Positions 46,240-54,356 of a stretch of DNA of 64,000 nt are shown piece after piece. Source of the DNA: an uncultured Bacteroidales bacterium (GTDB lineage Bacteria; Bacteroidota; Bacteroidia; Bacteroidales; Bacteroidaceae). A program made the translations under genes and the position numbers. The DNA lies in contig CACWFV010000002.1 of assembly GCA_902760315.1 (NCBI GenBank), positions 1-64,000 of the forward strand. Reading direction: 5' to 3'. The notes beneath the pieces were generated by a model. It had not been told where the DNA came from, made no database searches, and saw only the letters and a list, made by a program, of their open reading frames with translations. The stretch's first letter is position 1; every line of letters starts with the position of its first letter.

Positions 46240-48627
46240 ATGAAGACTATCATCAGAAACTTTACATCCATGTTCCGCAAGTTTGTGTCGGCAAGCTTGC
46301 TGAATCTGCTGGGGCTGAGCCTGGCCTTTGCCTCGTTCTTTGTCATCATGACACAGGTCAGCTACGACCTGGGCTACAACAAGAGTTTCACGGAGCACGA
46401 AAAGCTGTTCCGCCTGACATTGAAGTTAGGGCCAGGCATGGAGGACTATGGTGTGACGCTGCCCCGCCCGCTGGTGGAGCAGTTGGCGGCAGCGTCGCCG
46501 CATATCAAGGGCTATGGCATCGAAGAGGGCTGGACAAGAGTCGACCAGTATATGTTGGGCGATCAGGAGTATTCGCTGAATCTGGTGTATGGTATTCGCG
46601 ACTTTATGAGCGTCTTCGAGCCGAAAGTCATCTGCGGCGATTTGAAGGGCTTGAAGCAGTTGGGCAATATAGTGCTGCCACGTTCAGAAGCCATGCGCAT
46701 CTTTGGCACAGCTAATGCAGCAGGCAAAACCATGAAATACAAATGGGAGGATGGCTGGATTTTCAATGTGTGTGCCGTGATAGAAGACTATCCGGAAAAC
46801 AACTTCCTGCACGGCATCAGCTTTATCGGTATTAACTCTAACGAAGGCAACTACCACAACTGGAACTATCAGGCTTATATCCGTGTGGACGATTCGGCCA
46901 ACCTGCCGAACGTTATTACCGCCATGCGCCAGAAAGCCGTCGAACTGTTCAAAGATGATTTCAACATGACAACTCCACAAGAGGAGGAAGCCCTGCAGGT
47001 GGTGTTGACGCCTATTGCCGATACCCATTTCGCGAAAGACCTCAGCAAGGATTCGCCCAACATCAAGTCGGTCAGCAGGAGTTCCGTGTATCTGCTCATC
47101 TGCTTCTCGCTGCTAATCGTGTTGATTGCCGCCGTCAATTTCATGAACTTCACCCTGGCCGAGACACCGCTGCGCATCCGCAGTATCAACACGCAGAAAG
47201 TGTTGGGCGCATCGACGGCCAGTCTGAGGGGCAGTCTGCTGGCCGAGGCCGTCATCATCAGTCTGCTGGCATTCGCGGGGGCTATGGCGATGGTCTGGCT
47301 GGCCCACGACTTAGGCTTGCAGGAACTGGTGCAGGGCAGCATCCTGTTGCAGGATAACCTGTGGCTGGTAAGCATCACCCTGCTCATCAGCATCGTGGTG
47401 GGACTGTTGGCTGGGGCCTATCCGTCATACTACGTCACGTCCTTCCCGCCAGCCTTGGTGCTGAAAGGCTCGTTTGGTCTGTCCCCCAAGGGTCGCATCC
47501 TGCGCACCTCACTGATCTGCCTGCAGTTCGTCGTGTCGTTCATGCTGGTCATCGGCGTGGGCATCATGTATCTGCAGAGCTACCTCATCTTCCACACCGA
47601 CTACGGCTTCGACAAGGACGAAGTGATGGTGGTGCCGACGGCGCCCGACACGCGCAATCATGCCGATGCCATCGATGCCGACCTGCGCAAGATTCCCGGC
47701 ATCGAGGGAGCCTGCCTGGCCCAGAGCGTCTTGGGCAGCAGCGACCGCTATCAGACGTGGGGCAGGGGCGAGGGCGACAAGCACATGACGTTTACCTGTG
47801 TCTTCGTCGACTGGCGTTTCCTCAGCGTGATGGGCATTGACATCGTGGAGGGACGCAATTTCCGCCAGACTGATGGCGATGTGTATATCTTTAATGAGTC
47901 GGCCAAGAAGAAATATCCCTGGCTCGCCGTTGATAAGCCTATCAACGACGAAGACATGCCAGTTGTTGGCTTCTGCGAGGACATCAAGTATAGCACCTTG
48001 CGCGTGGATGACAGTCAGCAGCCCATAGCCTTCTTGGTGCCCAGCCGTGACGGCTACTTCTCGAAGGAAGGTTTCTGGCGCAATGTGCTCTTAGTACGTG
48101 TGGCAAAGGGAGTGGACAAGCGCGAGGCCAAAGAGAAAGTGCTGAAAGTGATTCTTAAATACGAGCACGAAAACAAGCCCGACATCAGTGACCTGCGCTA
48201 CGTGGACGATGTGCTGGAGGAATCGTACCATCAGGAAAGGCTCTTCACCCAGCAGATTCTGCTGTTCTCGCTGTTGGCCATCCTCATCAGCATCATTGGC
48301 GTGTTTGGCCTGACGATGTTCGAGAGCGAGTATCGCCGCAAGGAGATTGGCATCCGCAAGGTGTTCGGCAGCTCTACGAAGGAAATCCTGATGATGTTCT
48401 GGAGGCGATACCTCTACATCCTGCTGGGCTGCTTCGTGGTGGCTGCTCCCATCGGCTACTTGGTGGGCCAGCACTGGCTCGAAGGCTTCGCCGTCCGCAC
48501 TGCCATCTCGCCCCTGCTGTTCGTAGTATCCTTCCTGCTCATCACGCTGATCACCATGCTGACGGTGACTTACCAGAGTTGGAAGAATGCCAACGAGAAC
48601 CCCATCAACAGCATCAAGACGGAGTGA
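46240..48627 (+). CDS. FtsX/MacB-type ABC transporter permease 1
   Basis: The 795-residue protein has the two-block layout of large MacB-like permeases: a first membrane segment (about 13-35), a MacB-PCD periplasmic domain, a group of three FtsX segments (285-400), a second periplasmic domain, and a final FtsX group with ESEYRRKEIGIRKVFGSSTKEIL and the ending QSWKNANENPINSIKTE. These proteins work with a LolD/MacB-type ATPase to move lipids, peptides or drugs by mechanotransmission. The only ATPase in the island is at 52013. Its promoter has the GTCTAA operators. Confidence 0.93.
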   Translation: MKTIIRNFTSMFRKFVSASLLNLLGLSLAFASFFVIMTQVSYDLGYNKSFTEHEKLFRLTLKLGPGMEDYGVTLPRPLVEQLAAASPHIKGYGIEEGWTRVDQYMLGDQEYSLNLVYGIRDFMSVFEPKVICGDLKGLKQLGNIVLPRSEAMRIFGTANAAGKTMKYKWEDGWIFNVCAVIEDYPENNFLHGISFIGINSNEGNYHNWNYQAYIRVDDSANLPNVITAMRQKAVELFKDDFNMTTPQEEEALQVVLTPIADTHFAKDLSKDSPNIKSVSRSSVYLLICFSLLIVLIAAVNFMNFTLAETPLRIRSINTQKVLGASTASLRGSLLAEAVIISLLAFAGAMAMVWLAHDLGLQELVQGSILLQDNLWLVSITLLISIVVGLLAGAYPSYYVTSFPPALVLKGSFGLSPKGRILRTSLICLQFVVSFMLVIGVGIMYLQSYLIFHTDYGFDKDEVMVVPTAPDTRNHADAIDADLRKIPGIEGACLAQSVLGSSDRYQTWGRGEGDKHMTFTCVFVDWRFLSVMGIDIVEGRNFRQTDGDVYIFNESAKKKYPWLAVDKPINDEDMPVVGFCEDIKYSTLRVDDSQQPIAFLVPSRDGYFSKEGFWRNVLLVRVAKGVDKREAKEKVLKVILKYEHENKPDISDLRYVDDVLEESYHQERLFTQQILLFSLLAILISIIGVFGLTMFESEYRRKEIGIRKVFGSSTKEILMMFWRRYLYILLGCFVVAAPIGYLVGQHWLEGFAVRTAISPLLFVVSFLLITLITMLTVTYQSWKNANENPINSIKTE

Positions 48628-48634
48628 CACCATC

Positions 48635-48670
48635 GGGCGGAATCTGTTTGCATTTGGACAGATTTCGCCC
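48635..48670 (+). terminator. Hairpin after FtsX permease 1
   Basis: GGGCGGAATCTGT (48635-48647) pairs with 48658-48670 with one wobble. It begins 7 nt after the permease stop and is homologous to the hairpin at 44781. Confidence 0.7.
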
Positions 48671-48677
48671 GAAATGC

Positions 48678-48708
48678 TTGTTAATGTCAGGGAATATTTG
48701 TATCTTTG
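48678..48708 (+). promoter_or_regulatory. Promoter of the PolyVal-type kinase gene
   Basis: TTG (48678-48680), a 20-nt spacer and TATCTTTG (48701-48708), 31 nt after the preceding hairpin, mirroring 44816 to 44847. Confidence 0.65.
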
Positions 48709-48732
48709 CATCGAAAACGTATAAAAGGAAGA

Positions 48733-49422
48733 ATGAATGGAGATCAAACTGAACGATTATCACAAGAAGGTGAATGCCGAGAAAAAGGCAAGTGTAGCAT
48801 ATTGGCAAGCGCATCCGCTTTCGCGCGAGGAGTGCTTGAGGCAATTGAAAAACTTGCGGGAACAACGGCTTGCAAGTCTGTCCAACTGGTAAGACTACGC
48901 CAATGGGCACAGGAACAAGGCTGCTGGTATGAAGACCGTAGCCTTTTCGGCAGTTTCTTTGACCGGGGGTCAGAGAATGAGACGTATTTATCAGCTGATA
49001 GAACGACCATCATCAAGTTGAATGATTTCCGTTACTCAGATGACAATCTGACACCATTCTTTGAGCGTATCAAAGCGCATAATCAATACTTCCCTGATTG
49101 TCCATACAATATGCTCGGATTTGCAGAGAATCGCGACGGAAAAGTTTGTGCTGTATTGGAGCAACCATTTATTGCTAACGCTCGTCTGGCCACGAAAGAG
49201 GAAATCCACGACGAGTTCCTCCGTTTAGGCTTCCATCCGGAGGACAACGGCGAATACTACACCAACGGCCAGCACGATATCTTCGACGCAGTAGCCGGCA
49301 ACGTATTGGTAGGCGGCGACGGCAACTACTATTTCATCGATACCATCATCTATCCCTCAGATACTGGCGGCTACGACCTATATCGCAGCCTCTCGCCCCG
49401 ATTCTCTGGCGAGGGTGTCTAA
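48733..49422 (+). CDS. Polyvalent-protein-type kinase domain protein
   Basis: The ATG at 48733 gives 229 residues. From about residue 55 the protein reads RLRQWAQEQGCWYEDRSLFGSFFDRGSENETYLS then IKLNDFRYSDDNLTPFFERI, HNQYFPDCPYNMLGFAENRDGKVCAVLEQPF and FDAVAGNVLVGGDGNYYFIDT. The GSENE loop, the lysine in IIKLND and the late NVLV...YFID block resemble the atypical kinase domain of phage and conjugative-element polyvalent proteins (Kinase-PolyVal). The first 50 codons use less favoured codons and overlap another frame (48737-48892). The stop codon overlaps operator site 1 of the next promoter. Function is unknown. Confidence 0.7.
   Translation: MNGDQTERLSQEGECREKGKCSILASASAFARGVLEAIEKLAGTTACKSVQLVRLRQWAQEQGCWYEDRSLFGSFFDRGSENETYLSADRTTIIKLNDFRYSDDNLTPFFERIKAHNQYFPDCPYNMLGFAENRDGKVCAVLEQPFIANARLATKEEIHDEFLRLGFHPEDNGEYYTNGQHDIFDAVAGNVLVGGDGNYYFIDTIIYPSDTGGYDLYRSLSPRFSGEGV
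48737..48892 (+). CDS. Small overlapping protein, 51 residues
   Basis: In the frame offset by one from the kinase gene, an ATG only 4 nt further on opens a 51-codon frame reading MEIKLNDYHKKVNAEKKASV then AYWQAHPLSREECLRQLKNL and ending LASLSNW. It is charged, probably helical and uses codons closer to the surrounding genes (GAG, ATC, CTG, AAC, AAG) than the kinase frame does here. Either both are translated from one message or this is the real 5' gene and the kinase starts later with a non-standard codon. I cannot name a function. Confidence 0.5.
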   Translation: MEIKLNDYHKKVNAEKKASVAYWQAHPLSREECLRQLKNLREQRLASLSNW

Positions 49423-49454
49423 AAATCATACGCTTTACTGTCTAATTTTTAGAC
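49417..49454 (+). promoter_or_regulatory. Tandem GTCTAA operators, copy B
   Basis: Site 1 GTCTAAAAATCATAC (49417-49431, overlapping the kinase stop) and site 2 GTCTAATTTTTAGAC (49440-49454), starts 23 nt apart; site 2 starts 65 nt before the -7 element. Confidence 0.85.
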
Positions 49455-49464
49455 AATCAGCTTC

Positions 49465-49512
49465 CGCCAAGATTAAAAACCTTGGCGGATTCGTTTTATT
49501 GCCATAACTTTG
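49465..49512 (+). promoter_or_regulatory. Promoter of FtsX permease 2 with overlapping hairpin
   Basis: TTG (49482-49484), a 20-nt spacer and TAACTTTG (49505-49512). The CCGCCAAG/CTTGGCGG inverted repeat covers the -33 element as in copy A. Confidence 0.7.
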
Positions 49513-49537
49513 CAGCAGAAACAAAAGAACCGAGTGT

Positions 49538-51892
49538 ATGAAGAATTATCCAAAAGGACAAGGAACCTTGATCAAGGTCACGTCGCTGGCCGTCGGGCTG
49601 ACCGTCGGGCTGGTGCTGATAGCCAAAGTGCAGCTGGAGATGAACTACGACCGCTGCATCGTCAGCAAGGAACACGTGTATGAACTGCAGGAGACTTTCC
49701 AGCGCAAGGGCGAAGCGAAGCAACAGCATGGCGCCACGTCGGGAGGTGTCGCACCCGTGCTGGCTCGCGAGATACCAGAAATACAGCGTGCCACACGCTA
49801 CACGACGCAGTTCAGCGAGGAGAAGCTGACGCTGGAGGATGGCAGGCGCCACTACTTCCGCAAGGCGGTGTTTGCCGACTCCTGCTTCTTCGACATTTTT
49901 GCCACGACGGTTTTGGTGGGCGATGCCAAGAAGATTCTCTCCACTGCCGGTCAGTGCATGATTAGCCGAAGTCTGAGTGAGAAGATAGGCGGAGAAGTGG
50001 TGGGTAAGACCTTCTGCTTTGCTTCCGCTCCGCAGAAACCGATGACCGTCAGCGGCGTGTTCGACGATTATCCCGAAAACTCCGCTTACAGCAGTTTCGA
50101 CATTCTGATGTCGATGCCCTCCGTTGGCACCTACTCATGGGACGGCACTGAAAACCTGATAGGCAACGACCGTTATCATTCGTATGTGCGCCTGCGCTCA
50201 GATGCCGATATGAATAAGGCAAAGAAAGAAATCCGAGAGTTGCTTCAGCGCATACTCCCTTGGGACGACCTGAAGCAGATTGGCTATGCCGATGCTGGTG
50301 TCGAACTGGTGAGCGTGACAGGACAACGGATGAAGGATACTACCGTGCGCACCACCTGCATCATTCTCTCGGTGGTGGCGGGGGTGATGCTCTTCACGGC
50401 TGTAATGAACTATATCCTTGTGGTCTTCAGTACGATGGTAAACCGTGCCCGTCAGGTGGCATTGCGCAAGGTGCTGGGTGCACCACGCCGGGAGTTCTAT
50501 CTGACGGCGCTGAAGGAAGCCACTGTTCACCTGCTGGCGGCACTGACCATCATGGCACTATTGCTATGGACGTGGCAGGACTGGGTGCGCGACCTCTTAG
50601 GCGTCAGCGTCAGCACGCTCTTCTCGGCGCAGACTTTCGCCGTGCTCACTGCCGTATGCCTCATCGTACTGCTGTGCTGCGGCCTCCTGCCTGGAATAAT
50701 CTATTCGCGCATCCCACTGACCTACGCCTATCGGCTCTACAGCGAGAGCAAGCGCGCGTGGAAGTTGTCGCTCCTGGCCTTTCAGTTCATATTGAGCACG
50801 ATGCTGCTCTGCGTGCTGTCTACCATCTATCGGCAATACAACTATATGCTCCAGGCAGATATGGGCTATCAGTATGACCGTGTAGCCTACGTCAACATCA
50901 GTGCACTACATGGCGACTCCATCTATTCACTGGCCCGTGAGATTGAGAATCTGCCTTGCGTCGAGAAAGCGGCAGCTGCCTATTCGCTCTTCTGCGAGTG
51001 GCAGAGCGGCGACTGTGTGCTGGTGCCGGGCAATCCACGAGAATTGTTCAACTGTGCCAATCTGTTCTTTGCCGAGGGCGGACTGGTAGAGACGATGGGA
51101 CTCCAGATTGTGCGCGGCCGCGATTTCAAACGCCTGAATCATAAAGGCTGGACGCAGGAGATGCTGGTGGACGAGAAGTTTGCAAAAAAAATGAAAGAAG
51201 TGGCGGGCATCGATGACATCGTTGGTAAGCAGTTCATCAACTCTTCTGTTGGCGACGAGTATCCTTTGACTGTCGTCGGCATCGTGAAGAACTTCAAGTT
51301 AGGCTCGCTCGTTTCCAGCGAAGCACGCCCCATGATGGTTGCCAATGGCAATGTATGGACACATTATATCATGATAAAGCTCCAGCGTATCACGCCCGAG
51401 AACCTGCTGGCCGTGCAGCAAGTCTGCGACCGACTCTATCCTGATGCAGAGCTATTGGTGAAATTGTACAGCAACGAGCTGGCCGACAGTTATCAGGAGA
51501 CGAAGCACACGCGCGACCTTATCATGATAGGTTGCCTGGCCTCGCTGCTGATTACCCTGATTGGACTGATAGGCTATGTGCGCGACGAGGTGCAGCGCCG
51601 CTCCCGCGAACTGGCCATCCGCAAGGTGATGGGGGCAACCGTCGGCGAACTGCAGGGGCTGTTCCTGCGGAGCATTGCGCTGATAGCCATCCCGTCCATC
51701 ATCGTTGGCATCGCCTTGGGCTGGTACTTCAGCACGTTGCTCATGGAGCAGTTTGCCGATAAGGTGGCACTCGCGTGGTATGTCTTCGCCGCCTGTGCGC
51801 TCTTCGTACTGCTCATCATTGCCGCCATCGTGCTGCTCCAAACCTATCGCGTGGCCACCAGCAATCCCGTGAATTATCTAAAGACGGAATAA
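49538..51892 (+). CDS. FtsX/MacB-type ABC transporter permease 2
   Basis: This 784-residue protein is a second large permease of the same kind. A short cytoplasmic start (MKNYPKGQGTLIKVTSLAVG) and first membrane segment are followed by a periplasmic domain, FtsX segments from about 265 (VNRARQVALRKVLGAPRREF), a second periplasmic domain and a final group with RSRELAIRKVMGATVGELQGLF and the ending TYRVATSNPVNYLKTE. The N-terminus is atypical compared with the MKxxxRxF... start of permease 1. The ABC ATPase gene follows 120 nt later without its own clear promoter, so the two are probably expressed together. Confidence 0.92.
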   Translation: MKNYPKGQGTLIKVTSLAVGLTVGLVLIAKVQLEMNYDRCIVSKEHVYELQETFQRKGEAKQQHGATSGGVAPVLAREIPEIQRATRYTTQFSEEKLTLEDGRRHYFRKAVFADSCFFDIFATTVLVGDAKKILSTAGQCMISRSLSEKIGGEVVGKTFCFASAPQKPMTVSGVFDDYPENSAYSSFDILMSMPSVGTYSWDGTENLIGNDRYHSYVRLRSDADMNKAKKEIRELLQRILPWDDLKQIGYADAGVELVSVTGQRMKDTTVRTTCIILSVVAGVMLFTAVMNYILVVFSTMVNRARQVALRKVLGAPRREFYLTALKEATVHLLAALTIMALLLWTWQDWVRDLLGVSVSTLFSAQTFAVLTAVCLIVLLCCGLLPGIIYSRIPLTYAYRLYSESKRAWKLSLLAFQFILSTMLLCVLSTIYRQYNYMLQADMGYQYDRVAYVNISALHGDSIYSLAREIENLPCVEKAAAAYSLFCEWQSGDCVLVPGNPRELFNCANLFFAEGGLVETMGLQIVRGRDFKRLNHKGWTQEMLVDEKFAKKMKEVAGIDDIVGKQFINSSVGDEYPLTVVGIVKNFKLGSLVSSEARPMMVANGNVWTHYIMIKLQRITPENLLAVQQVCDRLYPDAELLVKLYSNELADSYQETKHTRDLIMIGCLASLLITLIGLIGYVRDEVQRRSRELAIRKVMGATVGELQGLFLRSIALIAIPSIIVGIALGWYFSTLLMEQFADKVALAWYVFAACALFVLLIIAAIVLLQTYRVATSNPVNYLKTE

Positions 51893-51965
51893 ATGAAGAA
51901 TGCGCTTCGCTAAATGATAAATTTGCTACCGCACTCCCCATAGGCCGTAAATAATTAAATAACAA

Positions 51966-52010
51966 AATCGTAAATAAATAGTAAATCGTAAATCTGTAAA
52001 TAGTAAATAG
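51966..52010. repeat. GTAAATCGTAAAT leader repeat before the ABC ATPase
   Basis: The same A/T repeat as at 46191 ends 2 nt before the ATG at 52013. Confidence 0.6.
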
Positions 52011-52012
52011 TC

Positions 52013-52690
52013 ATGATGATTAAGTTAGAAAACATTCAGAAGGTGTTCCGCACGGAAGAGGTGGAGACCGTTGCACTGGGCGGTGTATCGCTCGAAGTGA
52101 ACAAAGGAGAGTTCGTGGCCATCATGGGGCCGTCGGGTTGTGGCAAGTCAACACTGCTCAACATCCTGGGCCTGCTCGACAATCCTACCGGCGGTAAGTA
52201 CTGGCTCGACGGACAGGAGGTTGGCACGCTGAAGGAGAGCCAGCGCACGGCAGTACGCAAAGGGCAGATAGGCTTCGTGTTCCAGAGTTTCAACCTGATT
52301 GACGAACTCAATGTAGAAGAGAACGTAGAGCTGCCGCTGATCTACCTCGGCGTACCCAAGAAGGAGCGCAAGACGAGGGTGGAAGAAGTGTTGCGCCGCA
52401 TGGCTATCTCGCACCGTGCCCACCACTTCCCGCAGCAGCTTTCGGGAGGACAGCAGCAGCGCGTGGCTATTGCCCGTGCCGTAGTGATGAATCCGAAGCT
52501 CATTCTTGCCGACGAGCCTACGGGTAACCTCGACTCGAAGAACGGCCTCGAGGTGATGCAACTGCTCACCCAACTGAACCAGGAAGGCACCACTGTGCTG
52601 ATGGTGACCCACTCGGAGCGCGATGCCGGCTATGCCCAGCGTGTCATCAACCTGTTCGACGGACAGGTGGTGCCGGAAGTGAAACTATAA
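52013..52690 (+). CDS. ABC transporter ATP-binding protein (LolD/MacB type)
   Basis: The 225-residue ATPase has Walker A GPSGCGKST (39-47), the Q-loop VFQSFNLIDELNVEENVELPL, the signature LSGGQQQR (143-150), Walker B ILADEPTGNLDS and the H-loop VTHSERDAGYAQRVI. The FNLI...ENV spacing and GNLDS are typical of the LolD/MacB subfamily that pairs with FtsX-type permeases. It is the only ATPase subunit in the island and presumably energises permeases 1 and 2. It converges on the histidine kinase gene across a 12-bp inverted repeat. Confidence 0.96.
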   Translation: MMIKLENIQKVFRTEEVETVALGGVSLEVNKGEFVAIMGPSGCGKSTLLNILGLLDNPTGGKYWLDGQEVGTLKESQRTAVRKGQIGFVFQSFNLIDELNVEENVELPLIYLGVPKKERKTRVEEVLRRMAISHRAHHFPQQLSGGQQQRVAIARAVVMNPKLILADEPTGNLDSKNGLEVMQLLTQLNQEGTTVLMVTHSERDAGYAQRVINLFDGQVVPEVKL

Positions 52691-52697
52691 GGACTGT

Positions 52698-52756
52698 CAC
52701 ACAGGATTCGCTGAAGAGCGTTATGGAATAGAAAGGCTCAAGGTGAATCCTGTGTG
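52698..52756. terminator. Inverted repeat at the ABC ATPase / histidine kinase junction
   Basis: CACACAGGATTC (52698-52709) pairs perfectly with 52745-52756. The right arm lies inside the last codons of the kinase gene, so it could end both converging transcripts. The loop is long (35 nt) and no T-run is evident. Confidence 0.4.
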
Positions 52757-53656
52757 GCATTCTGACAGCGGGCTGACTCCTGCTGATGTACCTGTCTGTT
52801 GCCTTTCGGCCAGTTCGAGCATGCCTCCTTGCTGAATCATCATGCGGCGACTCAGGGAAAGGCCGATGCCGCTGCCACTACGTTTTGTGGTGAAGAATGG
52901 GACGAAGATCGACTGGCGGTTCTCGGCAGGGATGGGCAGTCCGTCGTTGCCAATATAAAGTGAAAGGTGACGAGTGGGAAGTGAGGTTTTTCTCTCTTTG
53001 GAGCGTGCGTCACACAATGATTCCGCTTGCGGGACTATGACCATCTTCGTGGCTTGGGCTTCCACAGCATTCTTTGCCAGATTCATCAGCACTTGTCGCA
53101 GCATGCCGGCATCAGCACGGACAACCAGGTCGTCAGGGAGGATGATTTCCCATGTCAGTGCTGGATAGGCTTTGCTGACATCATCCAGCAGCGGACGCAG
53201 CGGCAGGTCTGTCATCACAGGTTTCTCCAGCTGTGACATCTTGCGATAGTTGGCGACAAACTGGCTCAGATGGCGCGAGGTGTCGTAGATGGCCTGAATG
53301 CCCGGTTCGAGCGGTGTGCCTTTCACATCGTCACGACCGAGCATCGACTGGCTGATGCTGGTGATAGGTGCGGTGGCGTTCATCATCTCGTGGGTCAGCA
53401 CGCGTGTCAGCCTTTCCCACGATTCCACCTCGCTTTGGTTCACCTGCTGGCAGATGGTGTCGCCCAGCTGGTTCAGTGTCTGTTGCATGGCGCGTTCGCC
53501 GGGCAACAGGCCGTCGGTGGGCAGGCGGAAAGTAAAATCATGATTGCGGATGGCCTCCTGCATCAGGTGGGCGCGCAGCTTCAGCGAGCGTTGCCTGCGA
53601 ATCATCCAAATGATGAACGCAACCACCCCTACACCTATTATTATAGAGTGAATCAT
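52721..53656 (-). CDS. Sensor histidine kinase of the GTCTAA regulon
   Basis: The ATG at 53656 gives 311 residues starting MIHSIIIGVGVVAFIIWMI; the longer frame starts at a TTG. It has a single membrane segment, a HAMP-like/linker stretch with coiled coil, and the phosphoacceptor H89 in RLTRVLTHEMMNATAPITSI. The ATPase domain shows NLAKNAVEAQATK and FFTTKRSGSGIGLSLSRRMM. The HEMMN box and the lack of a sensor domain resemble NtrY-like kinases. It is encoded 27 nt after its response regulator and sits between the transporter genes the pair appears to control. Confidence 0.92.
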   Translation of the reverse strand: MIHSIIIGVGVVAFIIWMIRRQRSLKLRAHLMQEAIRNHDFTFRLPTDGLLPGERAMQQTLNQLGDTICQQVNQSEVESWERLTRVLTHEMMNATAPITSISQSMLGRDDVKGTPLEPGIQAIYDTSRHLSQFVANYRKMSQLEKPVMTDLPLRPLLDDVSKAYPALTWEIILPDDLVVRADAGMLRQVLMNLAKNAVEAQATKMVIVPQAESLCDARSKERKTSLPTRHLSLYIGNDGLPIPAENRQSIFVPFFTTKRSGSGIGLSLSRRMMIQQGGMLELAERQQTGTSAGVSPLSECHTGFTLSLSIP

Positions 53657-53683
53657 AATGTTCAATCTTCAATGTTCAATGTC

Positions 53684-54208
53684 CTAAAGCCTTTTCATCT
53701 TGTTATAGAGTGTCTGTCGGGTGATGCCCAGCAGTTCGGCCGCCTGCGTGAGATTGCCGTGACAGCGATCGAGCGTATGGCGGATATGCTCCTTCTCCAC
53801 CTCGTCGAGGGTTACTACCTCGCTCTGCATGTCGAGCACGTCCTTCAGTTTGCGCACCAGCTCATCGTTGTCCCAAGGTTTGGTGATGAAGTCGGCCGCA
53901 CCGCTCTTCAGTCCTTTCACGGCCAGCGACACATCGGCGTATGCTGTCAGCAGCACGACGGGTGTCTGCGGATGCTGCTTGCGGATGGCACGGAGCCAGA
54001 AGAGCCCCTCCTGCCCGCTGTTCACTCCAAGGGTGAAGTTCATGTCTAAGAGCACGATGTCTATCTCCTCCTGTGCCATCGTTTTCAGGATGTCATCAGG
54101 CTGACTCAGTGTTAGGATGCGCTCAAACGTATCGACCAGCAGGTAGCGCATTGCTGTCAGGATAGACGTATTGTCGTCGGCAATCAGTATAGTTCCGTAT
54201 TTGTTCAT
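53684..54208 (-). CDS. Response regulator: receiver plus Fis-type HTH, no AAA+ domain
   Basis: The ATG at 54208 gives 174 residues; an earlier in-frame TTG lies inside the promoter. The receiver domain has the acidic pair D11-D12, phosphoacceptor D55 in IVLLDMNF, T88 and K110 in ITKPW. A short linker leads straight to a Fis-type helix-turn-helix (139-174: EKEHIRHTLDRCHGNLTQAAELL, GITRQTLYNKMKRL). In NtrC-type regulators a sigma-54-activating AAA+ domain lies between these; here it is absent, as in ActR/RegA-type proteins. It should therefore act on ordinary promoters, and the palindromic GTCTAA sites near three local promoters are its likely targets. Confidence 0.93.
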   Translation of the reverse strand: MNKYGTILIADDNTSILTAMRYLLVDTFERILTLSQPDDILKTMAQEEIDIVLLDMNFTLGVNSGQEGLFWLRAIRKQHPQTPVVLLTAYADVSLAVKGLKSGAADFITKPWDNDELVRKLKDVLDMQSEVVTLDEVEKEHIRHTLDRCHGNLTQAAELLGITRQTLYNKMKRL

Positions 54209-54223
54209 TCTTCCTTTTTTCGG

Positions 54224-54231
54224 CAAAGGTA
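54224..54231 (-). promoter_or_regulatory. -7 element of the response regulator - kinase operon
   Basis: TACCTTTG on the minus strand lies 15 nt before the ATG. The matching -33 position (about 54251-54254) falls inside operator site 1 of copy C and shows no TTTG, which suggests that regulator binding influences its own transcription. Confidence 0.6.
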
Positions 54232-54241
54232 CGAAGAATCT

Positions 54242-54279
54242 GTCTAAAAATCATACAGTGAGGTGTCTAATTTTTAGAC
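54242..54279 (+). promoter_or_regulatory. Tandem GTCTAA operators, copy C
   Basis: Site 1 GTCTAAAAATCATAC (54242-54256) and site 2 GTCTAATTTTTAGAC (54265-54279), starts 23 nt apart; site 2 starts 65 nt before the tolC -7 element. The flanking bases differ from copies A and B, so the sites themselves are what is conserved. Confidence 0.85.
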
Positions 54280-54306
54280 GTTCTGCTTCTTGGGGTGTTA
54301 AAATGC

Positions 54307-54337
54307 TTGCTGATATATAGGGAAAGCCCTATCTTTG
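54307..54337 (+). promoter_or_regulatory. Promoter of the TolC-HlyD operon
   Basis: TTG (54307-54309), a 20-nt spacer and TATCTTTG (54330-54337). Confidence 0.7.
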
Positions 54338-54356
54338 CAGCAAAAACAGAAGCAAA

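Noticed and set aside
53270..54049. 259-codon plus-strand frame opposite the two-component genes
   Set aside because: It reads through the complement of the kinase and regulator, both with clear motifs.
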